Of a DNA stretch of 64,000 bases, positions 22,796 through 34,485 are shown one piece after another. The position numbers and the translations under genes were made by a program. The notes under the pieces are model-generated. The model made no database searches. It worked only from the letters and a program-made list of their open reading frames with translations, and was not told where the DNA came from. This DNA comes from Prunus persica (lineage: Eukaryota; Streptophyta; Magnoliopsida; Rosales; Rosaceae): the NCBI RefSeq assembly GCF_000346465.2, contig NC_034016.1:13309965-13373964 (forward strand), given 5' to 3'. Positions within the stretch are counted from its first letter, which is position 1, and each line of letters starts with the position of its first letter.

Positions 22796-22879
22796 TTTTT
22801 AAAGACTTTTCCTATTAAGAGGGGCGATAATATACTGAGCTCAGACACATTACATGAATGCTAAGACTCAAACTTGGGA

Positions 22880-23506
22880 CTAGGCGTGGCAATAGGTCAT
22901 GTTATGTCAGGTATTTATAGTTACCTGGTTAATAACATGTTTACTCATTCCTAGTTTCCAATATATTTGTACACTTGTGGGTATTTATATTTGGATGATT
23001 AGCACATTAATTTGTGTCGTTAAATTTAAAATAAAAAAGACATTTAAAATAAAAAAATAAAAAAAGAGGAAACATGAGACTACATTAATTTAAAAACAAT
23101 TATACAACAAAAAAACAACAACAACATTCTGGCGCGCTTCCTGATTCCACAATAGGAGCCTTTAGTTCGGCCCTCTGGACCTCTTCTCTTGGGTTTCGCC
23201 TCTGGCCCTCATCACTTGAGCTCCCAAAGATCACAACTTAGTTTGAGCATAACTTGTGTCATGATCTCGTTGCTTGCGTTTATCCGGTCGATCCAGGGCC
23301 TCCAGCTACTTTCGCATGTCTTGAGAGTAATAATCTACCATCTTTGAAAGCTTTTGATTATCTTCTTGCAATATTTCAAGCTGATGTCGATTCTCCTCCG
23401 CCGTCTTTGCCTTTTCCCTTTTCAAACTCCTTATAACACTCTGACAATCTTCAACCAAATTCCACTCTACAACCAACTGAGCTCTTAGCACTTGCACCTC
23501 ATGGGA
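22880..23506 (-). pseudogene. Coiled-coil ORF fragment disrupted by a solo LTR
   Basis: On the minus strand an open frame runs from the LTR edge to a stop at 23306 and is rich in Glu, Lys, Leu and Gln (for example REKAKTAEENRHQLEILQED), so it should form a coiled coil. If the solo LTR is ignored, the same frame continues at the other side (25933-25980, ...VGHRLIVKSHEV), because one target copy joins the two sides. The family is not recognised; the leftmost part (22880-23300) is unassigned AT-rich DNA. Confidence 0.4.
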
Positions 23507-25932
23507 TGAAAGGATCCGCCCCGAATTTTTCAGAACTCGAGGCGAACCCTTTGGAATTCCCGACATCCTCCCGATGCCAGGCCCAATTACTAAAGACCGA
23601 GACTTCCTGCCGAAATTTCGGCAGAGTCTCCCCTAAAAATTGGACATTACCCAAAATTTATACCTGCATGAAAACGCATTTAATATTTCCAACTGGCAGC
23701 ATACACAATATAATTTCATGCAATTCACACAAATGGCCTTCGGCTTTCCAATAATTCTCAAACAACTACCAAACAATTCAAATACAAATTATGACTAACA
23801 TTTAGTCTGCGGCTGCACCCAATAACCTTAGGCTGCCTACGTACCCTCCTTGAGGGATCAAGCCACACGTAGTTCTTCCCTAAAAACCCAATTCCACACT
23901 TGGGCGATACCTTATTTCATTTCTTTGTATTACATATAATCTCCCCATACGCCGGTACAACCAACGCCACGTATGGGGCCTGTCAACACGCCGGATAACC
24001 TACGCCACGTGCGACCATGCCATACTATCATAATATCTCCCCATACGCCGGTACAACCAACACCACGTATGGGGCCTGTCTCAACGCCGGATAACCTACG
24101 CCACGTGAGACCTGAACATCATATTACATAGCTCCCCATACGCCGGTACAACCAACGCCACGTATGGGGCCTGTCCCAACGCCAGATAACCTACGCCACG
24201 CGGGACCTCAATATCATATCACAAATCTCCCCATACGCCGGTACAACCAACGCCACGTATGGGGTCTGTTGACACGCCGGATAACCTACGCCACGTGCGA
24301 CCTCAACACAATATCACATAATCTCCCCATACGCCGGTACAACCAACGCCACGTATGGGGCCTGTCTCAAAGCCGGATAACCTACGCCACGTGAGACTTG
24401 AACATCATATTACATAGCTCCTCATACGCCGGTACAACCAACGCCACGTATGGGGCCTGTCCCAACGCCGGATAACCTACGCCACGCAGGACCTAACTTT
24501 CACTTGGTGGTACTTGTAGTGAATCCAAAATTCAAGAAGGTACCTAAGGTAGTGCGTATAACACTCCAAACTGACATTCTAGACTCTGTTGTACCCTTGT
24601 ACAAACTTATTATAATTATAATAAAAAATATTAATTCTAATATTGTGTAACCCTCCACAATAGTCTAGCACTCGATAATCTCCCCTGGAAAGGTAAGATT
24701 ACTCCGGGAGACCCACGGTCAACCAAGGGTCAAACTACTCTAACCCTGGTCAAACGGACCTGCAGAACCCACGACCTCCAATTTTCGATCCGAAAGTCTC
24801 TATGGGTTCTACCAGGTATAGGACACTTGTCCTGCGAGTTTGGTTCAGATCGGACGGTCGGATCGCTCACGATCGCACGATCTGACGGTTAATATAAAAT
24901 ATAAATTTTAAATTATTATTCGGAACATCCGGGGCTCCGATTCACGATCCGTGAATTCCTACACGATCCTAGAAATACCTAGATTAACATATATTAAATT
25001 TGGGACCATCCAACGGTCCCAACCTATCGAACCAGGATAACGCACACTATGCGATTATCCGTTCGATAGTCAAACGACGTCCGAATTGAGATCCGCGAAA
25101 TCCTACGCACTCATGACAACCTAAGAATCTCATCGGAACACATCGCTACTTTTTCTACAGTGCCCAAAGCGATAACGCTTCGCCGGAAAATCTCAAAACC
25201 ACGACTTCAAACTCCTACCCTAGGTATAACACCCTATTTGGAGCCACTTTTGTTCTTGGACCTACCCCAAAAAGTGGCCGAAAATGGCCGATCACGGCGG
25301 CCGAAGTTCGGCCTATTTTCAATTCGAAAATCGAATTGTCTACGCTAAGAATCGATCTAATCCTACCCAACCATCAGCTAGAGCATGCAGAAGGGATGAA
25401 TTTCCATACCTTGATCGCCAGAAATGGCGGCCGGAGGAGGGAGATCGGCGGCTGTGAAGATCCGGCGACGTCGGCCGCTTCTTCTCCAAATTCCGGCGAA
25501 ACCGCGGCGGCTGGAGGCGGAGGCCGGCTGGGGTAGAAAGAGGACGACGCCCCGGTCATTTTGGTACCGGTCCCGTCGTCATCGGTGGCCGGAGGAGAGC
25601 ACGGCCTGCCAAAACGTGGCCGGCTGTCGCGCGCGAGAGAGAGGAGAGAGAGAGACCCGCGGGGGGAGAGAGAGAGAGAGAGAGAAAACCAGATTTTTAT
25701 AAAAATCCCATTTCGAAATATTTACGATTGTGCCACTGAGTTTCTTTTGACCATATCTCTCTCGTTACAACTCCGATTCGAGTCCACTACGTGTCTATGA
25801 ACTCGTCTCAGTACGACCTATCCAAAAATACTAGTCACTGCCCCAAACTCTCTCCGGTTAAAAATATGACTAAAATACCCTTAAATAATTAAATAATTAA
25901 ATAAGGGTTAAATTTGGGGTCGGGGTGTTACA
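23507..25932 (-). mobile_element. Solo LTR of a gypsy-type element (2.4 kb, minus)
   Basis: Read on the minus strand it starts TGTAACACCCCGACCCC (25932) and ends GGGGCGGATCCTTTCA (23507). The 5-bp duplication TGGGA/TCCCA flanks it at 23502-23506 and 25933-25937. There is no internal coding region, so it is a solo LTR left by recombination. It contains the tandem hairpin array (23941-24493), a GC-rich block at 25420-25620 and a GA-rich tract at 25630-25690. Gypsy membership is inferred from the TGTAACACCCC start and the size. Confidence 0.88.
23941..24493. repeat. Six ~95-bp hairpin monomers in a 286-bp higher-order repeat
   Basis: Monomers start at 23941, 24037, 24132, 24227, 24323 and 24419. 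Each has two hairpins. The first, ccccatacg...cgtatgggg, has a 9-bp stem. The second varies: gtcaacacg/cgtgcgac in copy 1 and gttgacacg/cgtgcgac in copy 4, gtctca/tgagac in copies 2 and 5, gtccc/gggac in copy 3 and gtcc/ggac in copy 6. Copies three apart are most alike, so a three-monomer block of 286 bp was duplicated. Several monomers contain a CACGTG G-box core. Confidence 0.95.
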
Positions 25933-26184
25933 TGGGATTTCACAATGAGGCGATGACCAACACACTTGCGACTGACAACGCACTTTGCACGCTAGAAAAG
26001 TAAAGTTTTTTTTTTTTTTTTTTACAGAAAAAGTAAAGGATGTTCTCTAGGAATGTGTGTTTTCTGCAAAGGTTGAGTAATAAATATTAATTAACTGAAG
26101 AAAAAGAAAGAGATTTTATGTGGGTGAGATCAACTAGGATGGGGTGTGTGGAGGTGTGCTTTGGTGGGACTGAGTATTTATTTT

Positions 26185-26284
26185 NNNNNNNNNNNNNNNN
26201 NNNNNNNNNNNNNNNNNNNNNNNNNNNNNNNNNNNNNNNNNNNNNNNNNNNNNNNNNNNNNNNNNNNNNNNNNNNNNNNNNNNN
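26185..26284. other. Assembly gap (100 N)
   Basis: Exactly 100 N, the usual placeholder for a gap of unknown size. Open frames crossing it have no meaning. Confidence 1.
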
Positions 26285-26324
26285 TCAAGGATCATGCCTA
26301 ATCAAGGTTCTGCATCCACTGCGT

Positions 26325-26665
26325 TTGATGTAGCATGGTTAGTATACAATTAGTAATTGTATTAAGAAAGATGAGTGTCTAATAAAACTCCTCATGTACT
26401 TATCAAGATAAGTGGAAGACCATCCTAACTAGGGGCATGAAGAAGATCTTCTCAAATTTTCTTAAGAGTGCTATATTTTCCCTGCTCATGATTCGGACTT
26501 TTTTTTAGGTTGATGTAGCATGGTTAGTCTACAATTAGAAATTGTATTAAGAAAGATGAGTGTCTAATAAAACTCTTCACGTACTTATGAAGATAAGTGG
26601 AAGACCGTCCTAAATAGGGGTGTGAAGAAGATCTTCTCAAATTTTCTTAAGAGTGCTCTATTTAC
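26325..26665. repeat. 185-bp tandem duplication beside the gap
   Basis: The unit starting ttgatgtagcatggttag occurs at 26325 and 26510, with about 90 percent agreement by eye. It lies 40 bp from the gap, so the real array may be longer and may have caused the gap. Confidence 0.85.
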
Positions 26666-27075
26666 CCACCCACCTTATCTTTAAACTTTTAAAGACAAAC
26701 TTAACCCTATTATAAAATAACTTAAAAGAACTTAAGGAAAAAGAAAGAGAAACAAGGTCTACTGTCATAACTAGAGAAACAGTAGCATCTGATGATGATT
26801 GAACTTGGTCTTTTAACAAATTTGAGGGTGAGACATGTGAATTGGGCGAGTACTATTGTTTTTCCCTTATCTATCTGGCTTTGTACTCTTTGACATTCCC
26901 ATGTGTTTTGCATGGGGGTTTTATATTTTTTACTGCAAAGTTCAGTAGATTTATGACCTTTGGATAACTTTAGAGAAAGAGTTTATTTACAATGTTAGGA
27001 AGCTAAGAGCATAAATATGATTATATTCACAGAATTCATATTTACAACAAAAACAAAAAAAAAATACAACAAAAA

Positions 27076-27125
<50 letters not shown>

Positions 27126-28468
27126 AAAGGAGAAAAGAAATGAGGTAATAATTAGAAAGGTATTTTAGGAATATTGGTGGGTGGAAATATAGGATTGTGT
27201 TTTTAAAATTTATATAATAGGTGGAAAGATAAAATAAGTGAAAAAATAGGACCGATAGGTGAAGATAACGGCACTCTTTTTTTAATTATGAACACAAATT
27301 TCTTAAAAGGGTAAGAATATAAAAAAGTGAACCAAGTGGAAATGCATGCATGTACTGTTCACAAGGTGGCCCAAAAAGGAGGATAGGTGGGCGGTTGGGC
27401 TAAGGTGGGCGGTTGGATAAGCACTGGGCAGGCAATTTATGTTCATGGTGGTCAATGTGGATAACTGGCGAACTGATAAGTGTTTACTACTGTTATTGTC
27501 TCAAATGGAGGAGAAACAGAGGAGGCCTTCTGGATTGTGTATTTGGACAATTTCAAAAAGGGATTAACGGCCAACTTTCTTTTTCCTTTTGTTTATATTA
27601 CTTTACTTGTCCTCACCAACTTTCTTTTTCCTTTTGTTTATATTACTTTACTTGTCCTCACAACACATGTGCCTAATATTATGACTTCAGATTTTGCCTC
27701 ATCCTAACCTTGACTTGAGGCCGATGACTCACCAGCTCTTTTTTTTTCCTTTTTTCTTTTGAGTATTGGAGGACATGTGATTCGAATATACGTGGCCTAA
27801 CTAATTATATATCTGATTTCCTGTTTAGAAGTGATTATGAAACTCTTAAAAACGCTTTATGATAGTCAAAAACGTTTTTGATAACGTTTGACAGAAATAT
27901 TTAAAAGTGCTTTTAGGTCATAGCACTTGCTTCACATAGCATGTGTTTCTCTAAAAAGTACTTGGATTTTTTATAAAAAAAATTTAACGTTTTAATAATA
28001 AAGATTCTTATAAGCAGAAATACTTCCTAAAACAACAATTCCAAATAAACCCTATAACATGTTGTCAAAGAATAAAGAGCCTTGCCATTCACGCTAAAAA
28101 AATTTACTCGCTATACTCGACGAAGATGTATGAGATGAGGACAACAATGACAATTTTATTTTTGACATTTTTGAAATTTTTTATTACCACTTATGAAGTT
28201 TTCAGAAACATCAATGAAAGGGTCAAAATTGAAAAGTTGGGAAAATTTTCAGATTCTATGCAGGGGTGATCCAATTTGTGTGTGCTCGATGATCCACGCT
28301 CAAGACTCGAACAAGTTCAGCCCAATCTCGTCAAGGCCATTATCAACCTTATGGGCTTCAACTAAAACTATCCAGTAGGATTTTGATAAGAGCCCAAGAA
28401 CAATTATGTCTCCGAAGTCTAACTGAGAGCAAGATTCAGAAGCTGTACTTGTAAACCAGACGACGACA

Positions 28469-31400
28469 ATGGAGAAGAGTGCAAGGAGGCGATTGGATTG
28501 TATTTCTCGTCACCTTGTATTACCACCTCAAGCTAATCACGGTCTGCAGCAGGTGAGATTGATTCATCCACAACCTTTTTCCATTTTTTTTCTTTTATTT
28601 TTTATTGGGTTATCTTTTGCACTATGTACTGAGAAGTTTGGTGGAAAAAGAAAAGATGTTGTATTTGATAAAGTTTTGAGTTTTTAACTACTGCAAGGTG
28701 CTGTTATTAAGTAATGGGCAAGTGAAGAGTGAGGAGGCAGAGCCTGTGGTGATAGGAGGAATGGTGTTGGACATTCATGCCACACCTTCTATCCCTGCAA
28801 ATCCCAGAACCACTACTCCAGGTAAGGTAAGTTTAGTTTTCTTCCCCCTCAAAAATTTTATTTGAATGAAACTTTTCATATAAAGTTTTTCTTTTAGGTG
28901 AATTGGAATTGTATGCCCAACATTGTAATTGTACTCTCTGTGTCTGGTAAGTTAATTCAATTTGGTATTTTAGATTCCACTTTGCTAAACAATTTCAAGC
29001 TTCTGGAAAAGTTCTTCTGCTCCAATTCCCTTAGTTTAGAATATAAAATGGCTAATGAATCCCAGATGGAAAATGATAATTTTCATGTGAGTTTGATCGA
29101 ATATTTTGAGACTTCAAATTGTAGTACCCCCAATTGCCTAGTTTTCAGAATTGTAAGGAATGTTCCTGAAGTTCATGCTTTGAGATGATGAAGATTTGGT
29201 TCTCACTGCTAATACAGAGAAGTCTTCAGCAGGGCTGCAAATTGGGATTATTTTTCTTCTTCTTTTATTGGATATTAATTTGCTGTATTTTGACGTTTCA
29301 AATTCTGTCACCACCAAGTGAAGTTTAAGTAATTGTACCTTGAAGTTTATGTTTGAAATGATGAAAAATTGGTTTTCACTGCTACACAGAAAGAATCTTT
29401 CAGCAGGGGTATATATTGGGAAAGATTGTTCTTTTATTAGATATTTATTTGCGTGTGCTTATCCATGGGAATCATCTGCTCAGGTCAGCTATGTACTAGG
29501 AGGGGTAGCAAGGAATGTTGCTGAGTGCATATCAAAGCTAGGAGCAAAGCCATTCATGATTAGTGCATTGGGGCTTGACATGCCAGGTGGTCTTCTGACC
29601 TTTTTTTTGTTTATCATGCTTTCCAACCTCCACAACCACAAGAGCCATGCAGGTTTCATCATCAATAGTACTTTGTGAAATTGATAAGAATTGTTTGGAT
29701 GCTTAGTTGGAAAATATCAAGTAATGCTTTTGGGGCTGGGATACTTTTTGATATACTTTTTTTGATATATCGTAATGTTGGGATGCCAGGCTTCCAGTGA
29801 TTTAAGTAGCAATATGAACATACTCCAAATTGGAGTGCTCATTGTAATCACTCTGTACTCCAAATCTGATGTTACGATTGATAACCATATATCCAAAATT
29901 AATTTTTTTGAATCTTAATACATGAATCTCAAAACATCTCAGGCTTATTTACTAGGCTTTGACTGTTTTTCTATAATATTTTTTATCTGAATTGTATTTG
30001 CAACATAATTACATTTTTTTTGTACAGCACATATGACTTGTGAAACTGACAAGTTACACATTTTCTTTTTCATTAGGAAACTTATTGTTGGAGCACTGGA
30101 AGTCTTCTGGGCTATCTACTGAAGGTCATCTATTATGTTTGCAATTTACCTTTCACCTACGGTGACTTTTGATTATGGTTATGACTCCAGATTGCAATAA
30201 GGTTTTAGATATTCTATTTACAACAACAATTTAGTCAGTTTGACTTATCTTTCAGTGTGTCTGTCAGGGATAATTTACAATCAAAATTGAGTCCTTTTTC
30301 CTTTATCTTGAAATTATTAAAGCGTCTCAGCATAATTCGTACTCGCGTATTAATATGTTATGATGGTTTTGCATTAGGGATTTGGAAGCACCAAAACATT
30401 GAGACTCCTGTTGTGTGCAATGTACTTGATGTTAGTGGGGAGTTGGCTGCTGCTGTTGCAAGTGTAGAAGCTATTGTAAGCTCAAGTTCAATAAGAGAAA
30501 TTTGTTTATTTATGAGAGTGGTTAAATTGAAAACATAAACAAAGCTTAAGTTAAGAATGGCATGTTCAGAACATTTAATGCTTACATAATGACCCTGGAA
30601 CAGGAAAAATTTCTAACACCTGAGTGGATCCAGCAATTCAAATATAATATACGCTCTGCTCCAGTGTTGATGATTGATGCAAACCTGAATCTTTCTGCTC
30701 TAAAAGCTTCTTGCCAGTGTATTTATTACATTTTACTTTAGATCTCTCTCTTTCTCCCTCTCTCCCTCTCTCAGTATCTTTTACTCAATTCTCAATTTTA
30801 TTTTCTCTTATTTTGGGTTTATTTCAGTGGCAGCAGAATGCAAAATTCCGGTGTGGTTTGAACCTGTATCAGTAGTAAAATCCAGAAGAATCAGTTCAGT
30901 TGTCAAGTATGTGAGTGTTATCCTTTTGCTCTTATGTCCACTTTGCTATTAATTCTTCTTAAATGTTAGATCCAGGTCACTCGTAGAACGGGTTACGCCC
31001 TTTTTATGATTATAGTTGTATTTGATGAGTATCTACGTGTGCTTATCCTTTTTTTGGTATCTTTTTCTGCCTGGGATGAGGGGGTATGGAGAAAAAAAGA
31101 ATTGGTTACCTTACGGCCTCCCTTTACATGTACAGGAATTAATATATAATAAAATTTTACAGAGATGGATCTCATTGTATAATCATGTTTTTTTGTAAGT
31201 TACTTGGGTTCAACCCCTTGCCATCTTTAATAAAAAATTGCATTACTATTTAAGGGTAACTAATAAAAACAGTTATATGCTTGACCCTGATGTAGTCTTT
31301 ATATTTCCAGGGTTTCTTTTTTATCCTCATTTGCAACTAACATGCTGGTTATTATGTACAGGTAACTTTTGCTTCACCCAATGAAGATGAACTTGTTGCC

Positions 31401-32480
31401 ATGGCAAATAATTTGTCTGGTGGAAATGTGTATTGTCCAATTGAGAGGAACAATAGCAGAAAGAAATGTTCAACAGAAACCTTGTTCCATATGCTAAAAT
31501 CTGCAGTCTGGGTTTTGCTAGAGAAGGGTATTAAAATAGTTGTTGTGACAGTTGGTTCAGATGGTGTGTTCTTATGCTCTAGAGGAGGGCCAAGCCTCAA
31601 ACAGTATGCTTCCAATGGAGAATTATTTAATACCGTGACTGCAAGTTGTCCTTCAAATCTGTTCTCGAGTCCTCCGGATTCTGAGAGAAGCTCTTTTCTC
31701 TTTGCTGTGCATTTTCCTGCACTTCCTGCATCAGTGGTGAGGCTTACAGGGGCTGGTGATTGCTTGGTTGGTGGAACTATTGCTTCTATTTGTGCAGGTT
31801 TAGATGTCATGCAAAGTCTGGCAGTTGGTATTGCGGCTTCCAAAGCTGCAGTTGAGGCGGAGACCAATGTGCCTTCCGTATTTAATTTGGCTGCAATTGC
31901 AGGTACGAGTTCAAACGTGTATTTTGCATATAGCTAGGTATCCTACTTAACCCCATCTGGTAGTATATTTTGCGAAAAAAGGAAATAAAGTGTGTATGAA
32001 ATTGCATGAGTGTTCATATTTTCCCCATATCATTTGGTGTATGTGATTACTGCAGAGCATTAGACAACTAAGATGGCCTAATGGCAGAATTTCAAGTTAT
32101 TGTTAAATCACTGAAATATCCTGTACTCCAAAATGTGATGCTTGAGATGACACAGAATGGTAATTAGTAAACCTAGTTACCCCACACACACACACATAGC
32201 TTTATTCGTCTCATGTTAACAAGTTGGAAAATAAAATATTTGTGAACCCATTTCTGAGGGGCATCCAAATCATAGTGTCTAATTCATTTTCATGAATATT
32301 ATTGTCTTTCCGTATAGGCAAAACCATTGTAACTTCTGGTGGTTTTACATGAATGAAAGAGATTCCATTATTTGATGCAAGGGTCTATATGTTGATTGTT
32401 GTGCAATTATTTTCCTTGCAGATGACGCAAGATCGGTATACTCGGCTGCCAAAGTTGTGTTCCATCAATCAATGCCTTAA
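28469..32480 (+). CDS. PUKI: Pseudouridine kinase, PfkB family (9 exons)
   Basis: Exons 28469-28552, 28698-28826, 29484-29586, 30077-30124, 30378-30475, 30604-30718, 30828-30910, 31362-31902 and 32422-32480 join without a stop into 419 residues. All introns are GT-AG. The PfkB sugar-kinase fold is shown by PVVIGGMVLDIHATPS, SYVLGGVARNVAECISKLGA and the catalytic GAGD at 350-353 (LTGAGDCLVGG, base Asp 353). The family phosphorylates pseudouridine released by RNA turnover; a glycosylase then splits the product. The N-terminus holds RLDCISRHL (residues 8-16), a perfect PTS2 peroxisomal signal, which fits the reported peroxisomal site of this pathway. A general PfkB kinase is the alternative call. 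Confidence 0.87.
29167..29455. repeat. Diverged ~174-bp duplication in PUKI intron 2
   Basis: Starts tgaagttcatg (29167) and tgaagtttatg (29341) are followed by matching ttggttctcactgct and cttcagcaggg stretches. It is intronic and does not touch splice sites. Confidence 0.7.
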
Positions 32481-32912
32481 AACCATGGAACTGCGAATCA
32501 AGCTGAATCGGTTAGATTGTCGTAGCTGAATCAGTTAGATTGTTGTAAATCAGAGGGAAACTTTCACTTGAGGAACCATGCCAATATTTGTTTTCTGCCG
32601 TTCTTCATACATTAATGTTGTCAAGGAGACATCATTTCATTATCTGATCTGATTCAACATATTGTGAAGTTGTTGACTATTGTCAGAGTTGGATGAAGGA
32701 GCAAGACTTATGCTCGTCTGAGTAATTGGAAATTTCAATGAACTGTACATGAAATTTCACTGCACAACAAGAATATACTTACCATTTTAACTGTATAGCA
32801 ATCTTACCATTATACCAACATGAAATTTCAATGAACTGTATAACAATCTTACCATGGTACCAATTTCCATTTTTAGATATTTATTTATTTGTTATCTACT
32901 GAAATATGAAAA
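32481..32912. other. PUKI 3' flank
   Basis: Probable 3' UTR of the kinase gene followed by AT-rich spacer. No further gene is seen. A short echo (catgaaatttcaatgaactgta) occurs at about 32730 and 32820. Confidence 0.5.
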
Positions 32913-33598
32913 GGGATTTTTGTAGAAATGTCATTTAAACTTATATCTCAGTTTCAATTTGTCAATTTAAAGACAAATTTAAGAAAAATGTCACCTTAAT
33001 TTTTCAAAATTCATGATTTGTCATCTAACTTTAACACCAACTAGTTTTCCATCCATTTTTAAGGGTATTTTAGTCTTTCCATTTTTAATGGTATTTTAAA
33101 AAATGGAAAAATTATTATATTAAAATATATATATATATTTCTCACCTTCCCCCATCCCTTGTGTGTCACCACCGGCGGCTCCAACCAACCTCACCCATCT
33201 TGAAATCCATTCATCCTTCCCTCTTCATAGCCCCTTCCTCCATTCCCCCTTCCCCCTTCCCTCTTCATCTTCCTCCTCTCTCTACCATGGAACACCAACC
33301 CTCTATACACAAATTCTCTCAGCCCACCTTTTTCTTATGATTTTTTCTTTTTGGTATTTTTCCATTTGAATATTGAAAATTTGTGGAAGGACAACTACCA
33401 AACCAACAATTCGCTAGCCTACATAACAAATGGTGACCAAGCAAACTTTGGATTCTTCAACATAAATACAATGGCGTAAGTTAATGAAACCGTGAAGACA
33501 AAAAAGGGGTTGGATTTTTGGTGGGAAGCTTAAGTAGTTTTAAATCAGGTATCTGCAAATTTCAGACATGCTCAATGAACACCATAAATTTTTTATAC

Positions 33599-33642
<44 letters not shown>

Positions 33643-33927
33643 GACAAGAGAGGGGTGATGGGGGGTCATGTGTGATGTGCTTTGGGGGCGATGGGGGTTG
33701 GGGTGGGGGAGAAAAGGAGAGAGAGATCTCTTTTTTCTCTTTTTTTTTTCCTTGAAAATGGAAAGACTAAAATATCCACAAAAATAAATGGTAAATTGGA
33801 TGGTGTTAAAGTTATATGACAAATCATAGATTTTGATAAATTAAGGTGACATTTCTCTTAAATTTTTCTTTAAGGTAACAAATTGAAAATGAAGTATAAG
33901 TTTAGGTGACATTTCTACAAAAATTCC
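32913..33927. mobile_element. Non-autonomous TIR element with long inverted repeats
   Basis: The ends are about 150-bp imperfect inverted repeats: left gggatttttgtagaaatgtc, and right (reverse complement) ggaatttttgtagaaatgtc. Internal matches include aatgtcaccttaattt and gatttgtcat-taactttaacacc. The flanks atatgaaaa (32904-32912) and atataaaaa (33928-33936) agree at 8 of 9 positions, a MULE-size target duplication. The interior is C-rich on the left and has (GA)n at 33606-33639; there is no transposase. Confidence 0.75.
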
Positions 33928-34485
33928 ATATAAAAATAATATTGGTTTTGGCCCGCATCACCAAAAAAAAAAAATTATTAATATTTCATATGGAAGAAAA
34001 AGAAGTATACAAATAATATGAATCTTCGCTCTAGTTAGTAAATTTGCATATTATACACATACGTATGTACTTTTTTTCAAATACTTCTGTTTTTCATACA
34101 CATACTATACATGTACATGCATATTCTTCATGTTTAATGCACCATTTTTTTAAATTATAAACTATTAAGTAATAAAGTAAAATTCACATATTGTATATGT
34201 GTTTTTCAAATATTATTGAATACAAAATTTAAATAATGAAAAAAAGAAAAATAAACAGACGACCTCGTTTTGGTTCATAGCAGATAGCACACATGCACTC
34301 CCCTAACGACGTCGTTGTTGACGTCGTATTAGTCGATTGGTTGCACCTTCAATTCAAAATACGCAGGTCCGTTTGAGATGGGTTCGCTTTGTCTTTACCG
34401 CCTTTTCGCGCAAACGCGTTTAAAATTTTCTGGTTCAGCAAACGCCATCCAAGCGGAGGGACAGGGATAAGCAACTTGTATATAA
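33928..34485. other. Intergenic DNA before the PPR gene
   Basis: AT-rich, with a short poly(A) near 33962. The last 240 bases are less AT-rich and probably hold the PPR promoter and leader (gacgacctcgttttgg, cgacgtcgtt), but no clear TATA box can be assigned. Confidence 0.5.

Larger units (their letters stand above)
25938..28468. other. Intergenic DNA with gap, repeats and microsatellite
   Basis: It includes the assembly gap, a 185-bp tandem pair at 26325-26665, (GA)n at 27078-27123 and a 45-bp tandem duplication at 27572-27661 (unit caactttctttttccttttg...). The last few hundred bases should hold the promoter of the pseudouridine kinase gene, but I cannot point to a convincing TATA box. Confidence 0.6.

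Noticed and set aside
23941..24493. CRISPR-like appearance of the 95-bp repeat array
   Set aside because: The genome is a plant, monomers are contiguous without unique spacers, and the array lies in an LTR.
24164..24650. Open frames across the hairpin repeats
   Set aside because: They arise from repeat periodicity; no start context, domain or codon pattern supports coding.
26118..26333. Frame running through the N block
   Set aside because: One hundred undetermined bases make the frame meaningless.
28898..29188. 96-codon frame between kinase exons 2 and 3
   Set aside because: It lies wholly inside intron 2 and has no kinase similarity.
30716..30720. Apparent frameshift at the end of kinase exon 6
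   Set aside because: Choosing the donor gtattt at 30719 restores the frame into exon 7, so the gene is intact.
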